This document shows positions 35,658-44,143 of a DNA stretch of 52,675 nt, in pieces; positions within the stretch are counted from its first letter, which is position 1, and each line of letters starts with the position of its first letter. The notes below the pieces were generated by a model. That model was not told where the DNA came from and did no database searches. It was given only the letters and a program-made list of their open reading frames with translations. The stretch comes from Microvirga calopogonii. GTDB lineage: Bacteria > Pseudomonadota > Alphaproteobacteria > Rhizobiales > Beijerinckiaceae. The position numbers were made by a program, and so were the translations under genes. The DNA lies in NCBI RefSeq assembly GCF_003347665.1, contig NZ_QDGA01000033.1, positions 1 through 52,675 on the forward strand, in the 5' to 3' direction.

Positions 35658-36035
35658 ATGACCCAGCAGGCTCATGGCAAAGCGCGTGCCCTCGTCTTGG
35701 AGGATGAGGCCCTGATCGCGCTCGATCTCCAGGACGAGTTGCAGGACGCAGGCTATGAGGTGGCTGGCCCTTTCACCACCTGTGCCGCTGCCTTGGAATG
35801 GCTCCGGACCGAGACGCCCGACATAGCCATTCTGGACGCGGCTCTGAAGGATGGTCCCTGTCGAGAGATTGCGCTGGAATTGAGCCGCCGTGAGGTCCCG
35901 TTCCTGATCTATTCCGGCCATCACGAGGATCGCCAACTTCTGGCTGAGTTTGATCATCTGACCTGGATTGAGAAGCCGGTTCCGCCCTCGGTGCTGGTCC
36001 AAGCCTGTCAGAAGCTTGTGGCGGGGCATCCCTAA
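35658..36035 (+). CDS. Single-domain response regulator
   Basis: CheY-like receiver of 125 residues with intact active site: acidic pair in LVLEDEALI, phospho-acceptor Asp in IAILDAAL, Ser in LIYSGH and Lys in WIEKPV. No output domain. It is divergent from the triple-PAS kinase and is followed by an HWE kinase, so it may be a phosphotransfer partner of either. The start is ambiguous between ATG 35658 and GTG 35643. Confidence 0.85.
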   Translation: MTQQAHGKARALVLEDEALIALDLQDELQDAGYEVAGPFTTCAAALEWLRTETPDIAILDAALKDGPCREIALELSRREVPFLIYSGHHEDRQLLAEFDHLTWIEKPVPPSVLVQACQKLVAGHP

Positions 36036-36119
36036 ACTCTTCTGGGGAAGAGGCTGGGTTGGCCTGAACTCTCGCTCGTGTCGCCCGTTCTCATCACCGT
36101 GGTGGCGTGAGTAGCCTCG

Positions 36120-37274
36120 GTGTCGAACGATCAAACGTCTGTCCCATGGAACGAGAGCGACCGATTGGCTGCCCTGCGCAGTTACCGGGTTCTCGACACG
36201 CCACCCGAGCCCGAGTTCGATGCTCTGGTGCAGCTTGCCGCCCGTATCTGTCAGGCTCCCATTGCTCTCATCAGCCTCATTGACGACCGCAGGCAATGGT
36301 TTAAGGCCGAGGTGGGGCTTGGCGTGCGCGAAACGCCGCTCGACCGCTCGATCTGCCTCAGCGCCATCTTGGGGTCAGGGCTGACCGTGGCCCAAAATCT
36401 GACCGAAGACCTGCGCTTCAGCACCAATCCGCTGGTGACCGGTGAGCCGCACCTACGCTTCTATGCTGGGGCGGTGCTGAGGACGCCTGATGGCTTACCC
36501 TTGGGGGTGCTCTGCGTTCTGGATCGGGTCTCGCGTGACCTGACGCCGGATCAGGCGTTCACCCTCGAAACTCTGGCGCAGCAGGTCATGTCGCACCTGG
36601 AACTGCGCCGCGCGGTTGCTGAACGGGATGATCTGCTGGAGGTCAGCCGTAGGGCTGAGCAGCGGCAGGCGCTGCTGGTGCGTGAGCTTCATCACCGGGT
36701 GAAGAACACGCTCGCCACTGTCCAAGCCCTGGTTGGAGCCACGGGTCGGTCGAGCGGGAGTTTCGACGAGTTCTACTGCTCCTTCTCAAACCGCATCATC
36801 TCCCTGGCGAAAACCCACAATTTGCTGACCGAGGATTACTGGCAGAAAGCACCGTTGCGGGAGATCGCTCTCAGTGAGTTGAAGCCGTTCGTCGAGAGCC
36901 GACAGCCCCGCTTCATGCTCATCGGACCACACGTCGAGATATCGGCTGATCTGGCGGTGCCGGTCGGCATGGCGCTGCACGAACTGACCACCAATGCTGT
37001 GCGGTATGGGGCGCTTTCCGTTCCTGGAGGATATATTCAGATCAGGTGGAACGTGGTTGAGACTGATGGGGGTAGGAGGGTTCTCCTAGAATGGAGAGAG
37101 TTTGGTGGTCCGCCTGTGAATGAGCCCCAGCATCAAGGCTTTGGCTCGACACTTCTCCAACGGGTTCTGCCGATGCAGTGTAATGCCAATGTGGAGGTTC
37201 AGTACGACACTAAGGGATTGCAATTTAGAATGGATGCACCCTTGGTTGAGCAACGGCTTGTACCAGCGTATTAG
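36120..37274 (+). CDS. GAF-domain HWE histidine kinase
   Basis: 384 residues, soluble. An N-terminal GAF domain (about 25-165) includes RICQAPIALISLIDDRRQWFK and GVLCVLD. The HWE-type DHp has the phospho-acceptor His in RELHHRVKNTL (near 193) and the ATPase domain has HELTTNAVRYGAL and the diagnostic WRE in LEWREFGGP. HWE kinases often feed the PhyR/EcfG stress pathway. The GTG start follows the single-domain receiver gene by about 85 bases. The ligand of the GAF domain is unknown. Confidence 0.9.
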   Translation: MSNDQTSVPWNESDRLAALRSYRVLDTPPEPEFDALVQLAARICQAPIALISLIDDRRQWFKAEVGLGVRETPLDRSICLSAILGSGLTVAQNLTEDLRFSTNPLVTGEPHLRFYAGAVLRTPDGLPLGVLCVLDRVSRDLTPDQAFTLETLAQQVMSHLELRRAVAERDDLLEVSRRAEQRQALLVRELHHRVKNTLATVQALVGATGRSSGSFDEFYCSFSNRIISLAKTHNLLTEDYWQKAPLREIALSELKPFVESRQPRFMLIGPHVEISADLAVPVGMALHELTTNAVRYGALSVPGGYIQIRWNVVETDGGRRVLLEWREFGGPPVNEPQHQGFGSTLLQRVLPMQCNANVEVQYDTKGLQFRMDAPLVEQRLVPAY

Positions 37275-37477
37275 CTTGCGTACTTAGAACAGAAACGCTC
37301 AAGCCCTTTCACCCATACCTTGAACCCGGCAGAACATGAGCCTGCAAATGGCTTGACCCTCTGGAGGTCCGCCACCTTCTCACGCCGGTCTGGCGGGCGG
37401 CGTTCCATGAAGTCGCCAAACCTCAACGGCTGCCAATGCTGTGACCAGCAACCCGATAACAATATGCGTCCTGTCAT
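37271..37477 (-). CDS. Small hypothetical protein (uncertain)
   Basis: A 68-codon frame (MTGRILLSGCWSQHWQ...) with an unusually good GGAAGGAAG ribosome-binding site six bases before its ATG. It is basic and has no recognised family. It overlaps the 3' end of the HWE kinase gene by four bases. Without it, 37275-37594 would be empty. Confidence 0.35.
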   Translation of the reverse strand: MTGRILLSGCWSQHWQPLRFGDFMERRPPDRREKVADLQRVKPFAGSCSAGFKVWVKGLERFCSKYAS

Positions 37478-37594
37478 GGCGGTCTTCCTTCCATGCCTCG
37501 TATCCGCATCCAACAACGATCCTCGTGTAGCACCTAAACCCTGACGATCTGAAGTTGGAGTAAGGTTCAGTCCATTACCTGAAGGCTCCTCGTG

Positions 37595-38344
37595 TCACGC
37601 CCGCATCCCGTTGTTTGCATTCAGGGCCTCACCCTCGTGCTCCAAGTGCAAGTAGTTGGGGTTAAACAGCGCAGCCTCTTGCAAGGCATTCAGGTCGAGT
37701 ATGGAGAGATGCTTGCCCTTGAGTTCGAGAAGACGATCCCGCCGCAGGTCCTGGAGCGTGCGGTTTACGTGAACGGTGCTCAGGCCGAGGGTGTCGCCCA
37801 ACTCGCTTTGCGTGACGGGCAGGATGCAGGAGTTGCCGTTGGTCAGGCCCACGGCCCGCAGCCGGAAGAACAACTCGCACAGAAGGTGGGCCATGCGCTC
37901 GTAGGCACTGCGCTGGCCGACGTTGACCACCCATTCCCGCAGGGTCGCTTCATCCACCAGGGTGGACCACCACAGCGCCTGGGTGATGCGTGGATGCTGC
38001 GCTATCAGGTCGAGGATGGTATCGTGGGGAATCTGGGCGACGGTAGCAGGCGATAGCGTAGCGATGGAATGATCCATCTGACGCAGGATGAACACGTTGA
38101 TGTCACACATGTCTCCTGGCACGAAGTAGGCCATAATCTGCCGTCGCCCATCCTCCAACTGCTTGTAGCGGCAGGCATAGCCTTCCAGCAGCAGGTTGAC
38201 CGCCTCCGGGCGGTCTCCTTCCGAGATGATGTCCTCCCGCGAGCCATAGACTCGGACCTGACGGGCGGCTTGGTCTAGGGCCAGTTTGTCGTCATCGGAG
38301 AGCTTGGTGAAGTTCTCCAGCTTGCGGATGACCGGGTTCAGCAT
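37595..38344 (-). CDS. Crp/Fnr family transcriptional regulator
   Basis: 249 residues: N-terminal cyclic-nucleotide-like barrel (about 20-130, with PEAVNLLLEGYACRYKQL and YFVPGDMCD) and C-terminal winged helix (about 155-225) with recognition segment TQSELGDTLGLSTVHVNRTL. No cysteine cluster of the Fnr type. Such regulators are common in Methylobacteriaceae as rapid responders of unknown ligand. ATG 38344 is preferred, with GGAGG eight bases upstream. It is distinct from the Crp/Fnr protein at 25442. Confidence 0.88.
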   Translation of the reverse strand: MLNPVIRKLENFTKLSDDDKLALDQAARQVRVYGSREDIISEGDRPEAVNLLLEGYACRYKQLEDGRRQIMAYFVPGDMCDINVFILRQMDHSIATLSPATVAQIPHDTILDLIAQHPRITQALWWSTLVDEATLREWVVNVGQRSAYERMAHLLCELFFRLRAVGLTNGNSCILPVTQSELGDTLGLSTVHVNRTLQDLRRDRLLELKGKHLSILDLNALQEAALFNPNYLHLEHEGEALNANNGMRA

Positions 38345-38384
38345 GGCGGCATCCTCCGCGCTGTTGATTATACCACAGGAAGGG

Positions 38385-38831
38385 CTACGGTTTCGCATCC
38401 GGATGAGCCTTCCAGGGAACAGTAACTCTCCGCTGGTTCGAGCGCGACGCGCTCAGCAACTCCTGTGAATGGCGGATACTCTCACGAGCGGCCCTGACCT
38501 GCTCGTCAAGAGCGGCAGCCAAGCACCGGGTCCGGTCAGCAAGTGCCTGGGCTGTTCGAGCCGGGTGCGGCAGCTTCCGCCGAGCCGTGTGCCCTCTGGT
38601 GCTGTCGAGGACCTCCGCAAAGGGAAGCGTCTGGATCACGTGCCCGAGGTCGTCTGTGATCTCAAATGTGTTCCGGGTTGGGTCTTCCCGTTTCCGAAGC
38701 AGGTCAGGCCACATCTCCAGGGCCGTCTGGAATGCCTCCAGGTAGGCGGTCTCTACGTCAGGAAGCTCAAGCCCGATCTCGTCAGGCTTGAGACCCTGCG
38801 CTGTCCTGAGATGAAAATAGAAGCGGGGCAT
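38385..38831 (-). CDS. DUF6894 family protein with C-terminal extension
   Basis: 148 residues from ATG 38831 (MPRFYFHLRTAQG), which has GGAAG upstream; a long in-frame leader to 39002 has no family resemblance. The core contains IGLELPDVETAYLEAFQTALEM and the extension ends RHSQELLSASRS, as in the paralogue at 24979-25401. Function unknown. It is divergent from the gene at 39021. Confidence 0.78.
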   Translation of the reverse strand: MPRFYFHLRTAQGLKPDEIGLELPDVETAYLEAFQTALEMWPDLLRKREDPTRNTFEITDDLGHVIQTLPFAEVLDSTRGHTARRKLPHPARTAQALADRTRCLAAALDEQVRAARESIRHSQELLSASRSNQRRVTVPWKAHPDAKP

Positions 38832-39020
38832 GACGCGGCTTCCGTTGCACATGGAACATTCGCAGAGTGCGCTCCCGATCAACACCCAGTGCGGCCCGAA
38901 GTTGCCCTTGACGCTCCGAGCGGCGCGAGGCCGCTCTGGTGCGCTGCGAGACAGTCGAGTGTTCGTAATGCCACGCTGGGTGTAAAATGCTCCTAAGAAC
39001 AAAAACGAGGGAGGCTTACC

Positions 39021-39317
39021 ATGTCACGCATCCTGGCAAACGAAACAGCGGCCCTGTCGCAATCTGATCGCGGCGCTCTGAACGCGGAGATACAACGGGT
39101 GTTAGCCGTGCTGTCCGAAGTCGAAGCCTTCTACGAGAACGACCGAGAATGCCTCAAAGGCTGGTCTGGCCCTTACGCGATCAGAGTGCGCCTCGTCGAG
39201 CATCTTGAAGCGCGCCACGCCGAAGAACGGGGGCCTCTCGTCCAGCGCCTCGCCGATCTGCATCAGCAGATCACCCTGGCGTCGATGTTCGAGAGCCTGC
39301 CTGGGTTGCAGCACTAA
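39021..39317 (+). CDS. Small hypothetical protein
   Basis: 98 residues, helical and hydrophilic (MSRILANETAALSQSDRGALNAEI...), with ARHAEERGPLVQRLADLHQQI suggesting a helical hairpin. GAGGGAGG precedes the ATG at good spacing. No family recognised. It lies between a divergent DUF6894 gene and a convergent stress gene. Confidence 0.65.
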   Translation: MSRILANETAALSQSDRGALNAEIQRVLAVLSEVEAFYENDRECLKGWSGPYAIRVRLVEHLEARHAEERGPLVQRLADLHQQITLASMFESLPGLQH

Positions 39318-39360
39318 GGTTCCGAGGCTGGCAATAGCTCTGGGGGAGATCGTCTGGCGG

Positions 39361-39963
39361 TTATTGCCTACGTTGCTTGTCACGATGGGGAGCATAGCCC
39401 CGGTTCGTTCGGCCATAATCCGGGACGTCTCCGTCTCGTCCGCGCCGTTGCCCATGGATCATCCAGGCCAAGGCATAGCCGATAGCTCCTGCCATGAAGA
39501 GCGAGAGGAGCGGATTTCCCGCCGAATAGCGGGTCACAAGGCTTTGCCCCTCACGGACATATCGCTCGGCCTGCGGATAGCGTTCGCCCGCTTGCCGCAC
39601 GTAGCGCTCGCCTTGGCTGTACACAGGCCCTACGGCTTCGGCGGCACTTCCGGCGACATCGTTGAGCGCTTCCCGCACCTGATCCAGAACATGCTCGTTT
39701 GAGCCCTGCTCCGGTTGGCTCTGCTGCTCTTCCGCCGTTGGGGCACCAGCTTGCTGATCAGGACGATCAGGCTCAGGGCCTTTGGTGATGGTCACCGAGA
39801 CCGGATCACTCGTTGGGAAGGTCTCCTCGATGGCATGGTCGAGCCGTGCATCGAGGTTTTCCTGCGAGTTCTCAGGCAGTTTGTTGTCTGGGGGACACTC
39901 CGCAGACTGACGCTCCTCTTGGTCGGGAGTGGATTGGCTGCTGACACCAGATGCGTTCACCAT
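39361..39963 (-). CDS. Stress-induced membrane protein with ETFPTSDPVSV motif
   Basis: 200 residues. A polar N-terminal half contains LDHAIEETFPTSDPVSVT, a motif common in proteins annotated as nutrient-deprivation-induced in rhizobia. The middle has Tyr/Glu-rich near-repeats (GERYVRQAGERYPQAERYVREG). One C-terminal membrane segment follows (NPLLSLFMAGAIGYALAWMI), then a basic tail. It is probably anchored in the inner membrane with a long soluble domain. An exact EcfG-type promoter sits about 60 bases upstream, strong support for stress control. Confidence 0.78.
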   Translation of the reverse strand: MVNASGVSSQSTPDQEERQSAECPPDNKLPENSQENLDARLDHAIEETFPTSDPVSVTITKGPEPDRPDQQAGAPTAEEQQSQPEQGSNEHVLDQVREALNDVAGSAAEAVGPVYSQGERYVRQAGERYPQAERYVREGQSLVTRYSAGNPLLSLFMAGAIGYALAWMIHGQRRGRDGDVPDYGRTNRGYAPHRDKQRRQ

Positions 39964-40015
39964 ACGAGCCCTCCGGGACGCTCAGAGCAGGCTGTTGGCA
40001 ACCTGCACGAATTGT

Positions 40016-40041
40016 AACGCCAAGCCTGCGAGCACCGTTCC
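40016..40041 (-). promoter_or_regulatory. EcfG-type promoter, exact match
   Basis: On the minus strand GGAAC (40041-40037), 17 bases, CGTT (40019-40016), directly ahead of the stress-induced membrane protein gene. Confidence 0.75.
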
Positions 40042-40180
40042 CGGATGGGCTTACCCCATGCAAGGAGCTTGGCTGACGAGCTTAGTCTGCCCACTCTTCG
40101 CTCTTGCCAAGTTTCCAGACCTTGTGGCAGCAAACCTTATGCTGTTGGTTTTGAGGACCCACACGGAGCAGAGTGCTGCA

Positions 40181-41158
40181 TCAGAAAGTATACCGTTTGC
40201 CGACAGCCGAGGGGGCAATTACCGGTTCGCCAAACGCCTGCGTTAGGGCCATGATCGCCCGCCATCCGGTGCAATGGGCGGCAGCTATGGTCTTGAGGTC
40301 GAACGCTCTCATACCCTCAACTGTTTCGGGGATGATCTTCTCGTTCCTGCCCGAGAGATGGAACCCGCCGATGACCGCATGGAGCGGCACATCGGGAAAA
40401 GAGTCCTGAGCATGCTTGAGGACATTGACCACCCCGGCATGCGAGCAGGCCGTGAATACGATGAGACCCTTGTCCTTCACGTTGGCCGCAACCCAGCGCT
40501 CGTCCATGAGCAGGGGATCAGGCTCCCACCCGCCATCATCTGTCTGGCGGTACTGACCAGGAAAGCCATGCTCAAAGGGCGTCACGCGCGGAATTTCCCC
40601 ACTGACATAGAACATTTCCCCCGAGAGGCTCTGAGGTTCGGTCGTGTTGATCACCTTCGCTCCGTGCGCGGTTAGAGCCTCAACGCTGGGGATGTCTTCC
40701 ATAAGCCGCATGCTGCCATCCGGCTGCTTCATGGCGCGGGTCGCGTACATGCCAGGGTGTGCATAGAAGGGAACCTCCCGTTCACCATTGCGCTCCCGGA
40801 TGAGATCGAGAGCCCGCAGCATTCCGCCTGCATGATCCCAGTGCCCGTGGGAGAGAACGATCCCTTCGACGATGCCGAGGTCGATCCCAAGGCGTGAGAC
40901 GTTGCGCTCGAAAGTCTCCTCCTCTGGCCCCGTATCGAAGAGGACCGTGTGCGTGCTCGTCCCGCGAGAAGCCGTGATGAGGCACGACAGACCATGGGCG
41001 GCACAGCAGATGCACCGGCCTGAAAGCTTGCGCATCCCATGCCGCCATAAATAGCTCCACTCGTTCTCGACATGACTTGGGACCGTGGACAGGCTGTCGG
41101 TCACGTTGTCTACCAGGACGTGGACCTCGACCCGATCAACCGAGATAGCAGTAGCCAT
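40181..41158 (-). CDS. MBL-fold metallo-hydrolase, COG1237 type
   Basis: 325 residues. The metallo-beta-lactamase motif is LSHGHWDHAGG (HxHxDH), with further ligands in TACSHAGVVNVL and GGFHLSG and a final AAHCTGWRA. This matches the group related to archaeal 7,8-dihydropterin-6-yl-methyl-4-aminobenzene phosphate synthase, whose bacterial role is unknown. ATG 41158 follows GAGAGG; a longer frame to 41233 has no such support. It probably binds two metal ions in the cytoplasm. It is not obviously linked to its neighbours. Confidence 0.87.
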   Translation of the reverse strand: MATAISVDRVEVHVLVDNVTDSLSTVPSHVENEWSYLWRHGMRKLSGRCICCAAHGLSCLITASRGTSTHTVLFDTGPEEETFERNVSRLGIDLGIVEGIVLSHGHWDHAGGMLRALDLIRERNGEREVPFYAHPGMYATRAMKQPDGSMRLMEDIPSVEALTAHGAKVINTTEPQSLSGEMFYVSGEIPRVTPFEHGFPGQYRQTDDGGWEPDPLLMDERWVAANVKDKGLIVFTACSHAGVVNVLKHAQDSFPDVPLHAVIGGFHLSGRNEKIIPETVEGMRAFDLKTIAAAHCTGWRAIMALTQAFGEPVIAPSAVGKRYTF

Positions 41159-41542
41159 GGGGCACCTCTCATTCCTGACGCATCCGCCGTTAGTGGCATT
41201 ACGACAAGGGTGGCCCGACGAGTTCGATCCCAAACTGCCGACAGGCTCGGTTGAGAGCCTCGGCCTGCTCGGGCGTCGGACGAAACGTCATCAGCCGATC
41301 TCTCCGTGCGTCTTCATGCTCGGAGGCGATCAGGCGGACGCGAAGGCTGGCAGCACGAGCCGCCCGAGTGGCCGCACGACATGACTGTCCAGGTTGTCAT
41401 GAGAGTGGGCGACCTGTGCGGACAGCCTCATTCCCCAGATATGGAGCACCTGCCTTGCCGAAACATTGCCGCCCCGGTTCGGTTGGTAGATATTTCTTGT
41501 GTTTCAAGTGAACGAACGGATCGGAGGGTCCCTACGGTCGAG

Positions 41543-41836
41543 GTGACGTGGCAGCCGATCCGTGTCGAAACCGGCAAATCCGAAGAGGATGGACGGCTAG
41601 TGCTGGTGGACGGCAAACTGATCGCGGTGCTGGTCCGCCTGTCGGACGAGTACCCGCAGTCCGAGCTTCACGGGCAATGGTTCGTGGAAGCAGGATTCGG
41701 CCCAATCTTCCAAAAGCACGAGGTGTTTTCGACGCTTGAGGACGCCGTAGCGTGGATACGGCAAACCGTCGAGTTCAGGACACGCTGGCGAGCCGACGCC
41801 GAGCAGGCAACGCTCGGAAGTCGCCGTCCGCGATGA
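41543..41836 (+). CDS. Small hypothetical protein
   Basis: About 97 residues from GTG 41543 (VTWQPIRVETGKSEEDGRL). The sequence LVDGKLIAVLVRLSDEYPQSELHGQWFVEAGFGP followed by TLEDAVAWIR looks like a compact alpha/beta domain seen in small Methylobacteriaceae proteins, but I cannot name a family. The start is uncertain because GGAGGG lies 14 bases upstream. A long in-frame leader from 41306 is unlikely to be coding. Confidence 0.6.
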   Translation: MTWQPIRVETGKSEEDGRLVLVDGKLIAVLVRLSDEYPQSELHGQWFVEAGFGPIFQKHEVFSTLEDAVAWIRQTVEFRTRWRADAEQATLGSRRPR

Positions 41837-42101
41837 CCACTGGTGAGCATTCCTTTGCCTTTGAAGAAGAAGAGCCTTATTTTTTCACCCCCATCATAAA
41901 CTAATCATGGGAGCCGATAAGCTAATCGTAGGAGTCTAGCAGCATCCTGATAATACAGTTCAGCTTACGCGAAGCGTGACTGTCGCGGATTTGGATCGCG
42001 ACAACTCGACGAGTTTGGTCGGAACGCCACCATCTTGTAGAATAGGTAATCCTGCCGCACGGGATGCGTTCGGCAGACGGTGTCATGAGTGGGAAAGGAC
42101 C

Positions 42102-42701
42102 ATGAGCGACGCGTTAAACGAGCCTAACTTCCGGACGACGGGCACGCAGATGAGGCTGGCCGAGGCGATCTACCGAGGCATGTTCGAGGGAGCGCCTCAC
42201 CCTTACCTCATCCTCTCGCCAACTCTGAGGATCGCTGGGGTCAACGAAGCCTACATGTCGGCGACCCTGCGCAGGCGCGACGCGTTGGTCGGCTTCGACA
42301 TGTTCGATGCCTTCCCCGACAACCCACTTGATGACGAAGCCACGGGGGTCCGCAATCTCAGCGCCTCGTTCGAGCGCGCGCTCACATCCATCCAACGTGA
42401 TGTCATGCCGCTCCAGCGCTACGACATCAAAGGCCCAGATGGGGTGTGGGAGGTCCGCTATTGGAGCCCGGTCAACTGGACGATTGCCGATGATGCCGGT
42501 TCGGTAATCGCTGTTGTCCATCATGTGATCGACGTAACAGAGCAAATCCTTGAGCCCAAGCCTGAGCCGCTTCGAGAAAGCCTTCTCTTCCGGGCTGAGC
42601 GTGCCTGTCTGGAGGCACGGAAGCTTGTCAAGGAAGCCCAAACGGACCTACGACTTGTTCGCGATTCCACACGATCACTGACCCGAGGCTCTCAGGACTG
42701 A
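42102..42701 (+). CDS. PAS-domain protein without output domain
   Basis: 199 residues. A single PAS domain fills about 25-150 (FEGAPHPYLILSPTLRIAGVNEAYM, GFDMFDAFPDNP, then VHHVIDVTEQ). A helical tail of about 45 residues follows (LLFRAERACLEARKLVKEAQ). There is no kinase, cyclase or DNA-binding part, so it must signal by protein contact or is the remaining piece of a larger kinase. ATG 42102 with GGGAAAGG upstream is preferred to 41976. Confidence 0.75.
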   Translation: MSDALNEPNFRTTGTQMRLAEAIYRGMFEGAPHPYLILSPTLRIAGVNEAYMSATLRRRDALVGFDMFDAFPDNPLDDEATGVRNLSASFERALTSIQRDVMPLQRYDIKGPDGVWEVRYWSPVNWTIADDAGSVIAVVHHVIDVTEQILEPKPEPLRESLLFRAERACLEARKLVKEAQTDLRLVRDSTRSLTRGSQD

Positions 42702-42722
42702 TGCAGGGTCAGGGACTGCCGA

Positions 42723-42963
42723 TTACCGCTTGCTGGCATGCATGGCGTCCCGCTCGGCGTATTCAATCTGCTCGACCAAGGGTCTGAAACGTTCCGAGAC
42801 ATCCTCCTGCATCATGCCATTGTAGGCTTGCCCGGAGGGCCTGCCCTAAGGCAGCAAGCCAGACCGCCGGGATGCCGGTCAGGGTATGCTGAAGCTCAAC
42901 ACGCCCGAGCCGACGCTCCGCCGTGTCCATGAGGATACGCTCCAGGCTGGTGTAAGAGGACAC
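42723..42963 (-). pseudogene. Frameshifted small hypothetical gene
   Basis: The first part reads MSSYTSLERILMDTAERRLGR from GTG 42963. Past about 42830 the coding-like sequence continues in another frame (QAYNGMMQEDVSERFRPLVE, ending HASKR and TAA at 42723-42725). The length of 241 bases implies one extra base or two missing. The whole would be a helical protein of about 79 residues of unknown function. A sequencing error is possible. Confidence 0.5.
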
Positions 42964-42989
42964 ATTTCATGTTGTCCCGATGCTCGTCC

Positions 42990-43163
42990 GGTTGGGCGAT
43001 GAACTCTCAGAGATCGGGCCAGTTTCAGCTATGCGGTTGAAGAGCGGTGACTTTCAGCGGGAACCCTTGGTGGTTGAGCCCATTGAAGAGGCATCAGGAC
43101 CCGCATTTTCTCCCCGCATTCCCTTGTGCATTGGGTCCACACCTTTCCAGAGCAGTGTTCTGG
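42990..43163 (+). other. Possible small RNA region ending in a terminator
   Basis: A stretch of about 170 bases with no convincing gene that ends in a strong intrinsic terminator. Translation of the longest frame gives no family-like sequence. A non-coding RNA of about 150-200 bases is a reasonable but unproven reading. Confidence 0.3.
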
Positions 43164-43197
43164 AACCCGGCCTCGTCGAGCGCCGGGTTTTCTTTTG
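43164..43197 (+). terminator. Intrinsic terminator
   Basis: Stem AACCCGGC (43164-43171) with GCCGGGTT (43182-43189), followed by TTTCTTTT. This is a classic rightward terminator without an assigned upstream gene. Confidence 0.75.
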
Positions 43198-43374
43198 CGC
43201 TCGACGCGGTTTTGTCGTCCGCCAACGGTACTGAGCGCGAATGGATGAAAAGAGGCACTGGAGTGCAGGCTAGTCTCCACTCCTACGGCTCATTGCAACA
43301 GGCGGGACCATCTGATCAAGGAACGCTGCCTATAGACAAGAGCGCCACCTGTGCTAACCGCCGATCACCGCACC

Positions 43375-43809
43375 TCAGGTGGGAAGGTCCTGTTCTTCCG
43401 GTTCTGCAAAGCTGCCATCGGCTTGGGCCTCCGGTTCCGTTTCTGCCGTGCTGATCCGCTCGCGCAGGACCCCATCCTTATCGACGCGCTCGCCCTTATC
43501 CTCGCGAAGCTCGCGCTTGGCGCGGCGAAGCTGTTTGCCGACCTTATCGAGAGCGGCGTTGAAGGCGAGATAGATGTCCTTGTCTTTGGCCTCGGCGTTC
43601 TTCATCGGCAGACCGCCCATCTGCATGTTTACGCTACAGCGGTAGGTGATCCCTTCCTTGCTGAAGTGAGCCGATGCTGTGTTCAGCCGTCCGAAATATT
43701 TGCTGGCCACCCGCAGAATGCTCTCACGGGCGTGGTCGGGTAATCCATCACCCAGGTGGACATTCGAGCTTTGGATCGTGATCGCTTTATCGACGCTCTC
43801 TAGCTTCAT
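43375..43809 (-). CDS. Ribosome hibernation promoting factor, HPF/RaiA family
   Basis: 144 residues. The S30AE domain fills about 10-110 (ITIQSSNVHLGDGLPDHARESILRVASKYF, YRCSVNMQM, DIYLAFNAALDKVGKQLRRAKREL), and a charged tail follows without the long-form dimerisation domain. Such factors bind the 30S A/P sites and inactivate ribosomes in stationary phase. GGAGGG precedes the ATG. This may be a stress-specific paralogue of the housekeeping hibernation factor usually found next to rpoN, since no rpoN or ptsN neighbour is present. Confidence 0.87.
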   Translation of the reverse strand: MKLESVDKAITIQSSNVHLGDGLPDHARESILRVASKYFGRLNTASAHFSKEGITYRCSVNMQMGGLPMKNAEAKDKDIYLAFNAALDKVGKQLRRAKRELREDKGERVDKDGVLRERISTAETEPEAQADGSFAEPEEQDLPT

Positions 43810-43925
43810 GGCACCCTCCCTGTCCGGTTTCTAGGTGAGTGGTCGCGAGACGTGCCGTTCTCAAGTTCGTGCGGAACTTCTTCTGTCTATGTAGTTTGCT
43901 TCCGGCAGACCTCCAGGAGGCGATC

Positions 43926-44123
43926 ATGAGTTGGGGTCACGTCCAGGCCAACTGGAAGCAGTTCCAGCGTCATGTGAAGCTCCACTGGAACCGGCTGACG
44001 GACGAGGACATCGCCCGCATCAAAGGCCATCGCGAGACCCTTATCGCGTGCCCGCAAGAGCGCTATGGCTATGCTCATGATCGGGCGCAGCAGGAGGTCC
44101 GAGAGTGGGAGCATCATCTTTAG
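43926..44123 (+). CDS. CsbD-like stress protein
   Basis: 65 residues, hydrophilic, with the UPF0337/CsbD pattern MSWGHVQANWKQFQRHVKLHWNRLTDEDI, then RYGYAHDRAQQEVREW. CsbD proteins are induced by general stress, with unknown mechanism. AGGAGG lies five bases before the ATG. A possible EcfG-like promoter (GGAAC-N15-AGTT, 43873-43896) is one base short in spacing. It is the intact counterpart of the broken gene at 26974. Confidence 0.8.
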   Translation: MSWGHVQANWKQFQRHVKLHWNRLTDEDIARIKGHRETLIACPQERYGYAHDRAQQEVREWEHHL

Positions 44124-44143
44124 GCTGAGCACAGGAGGGTGAT

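Noticed and set aside
42018..42045. GGAAC upstream of the PAS-only protein as an EcfG promoter
   Set aside because: No CGTT-like -10 element at 16-17 bases; only the -35 half matches.
43839..43925. N-terminal extension of the CsbD-like gene
   Set aside because: AGGAGG just before ATG 43926 and the family-typical length favour the short form.
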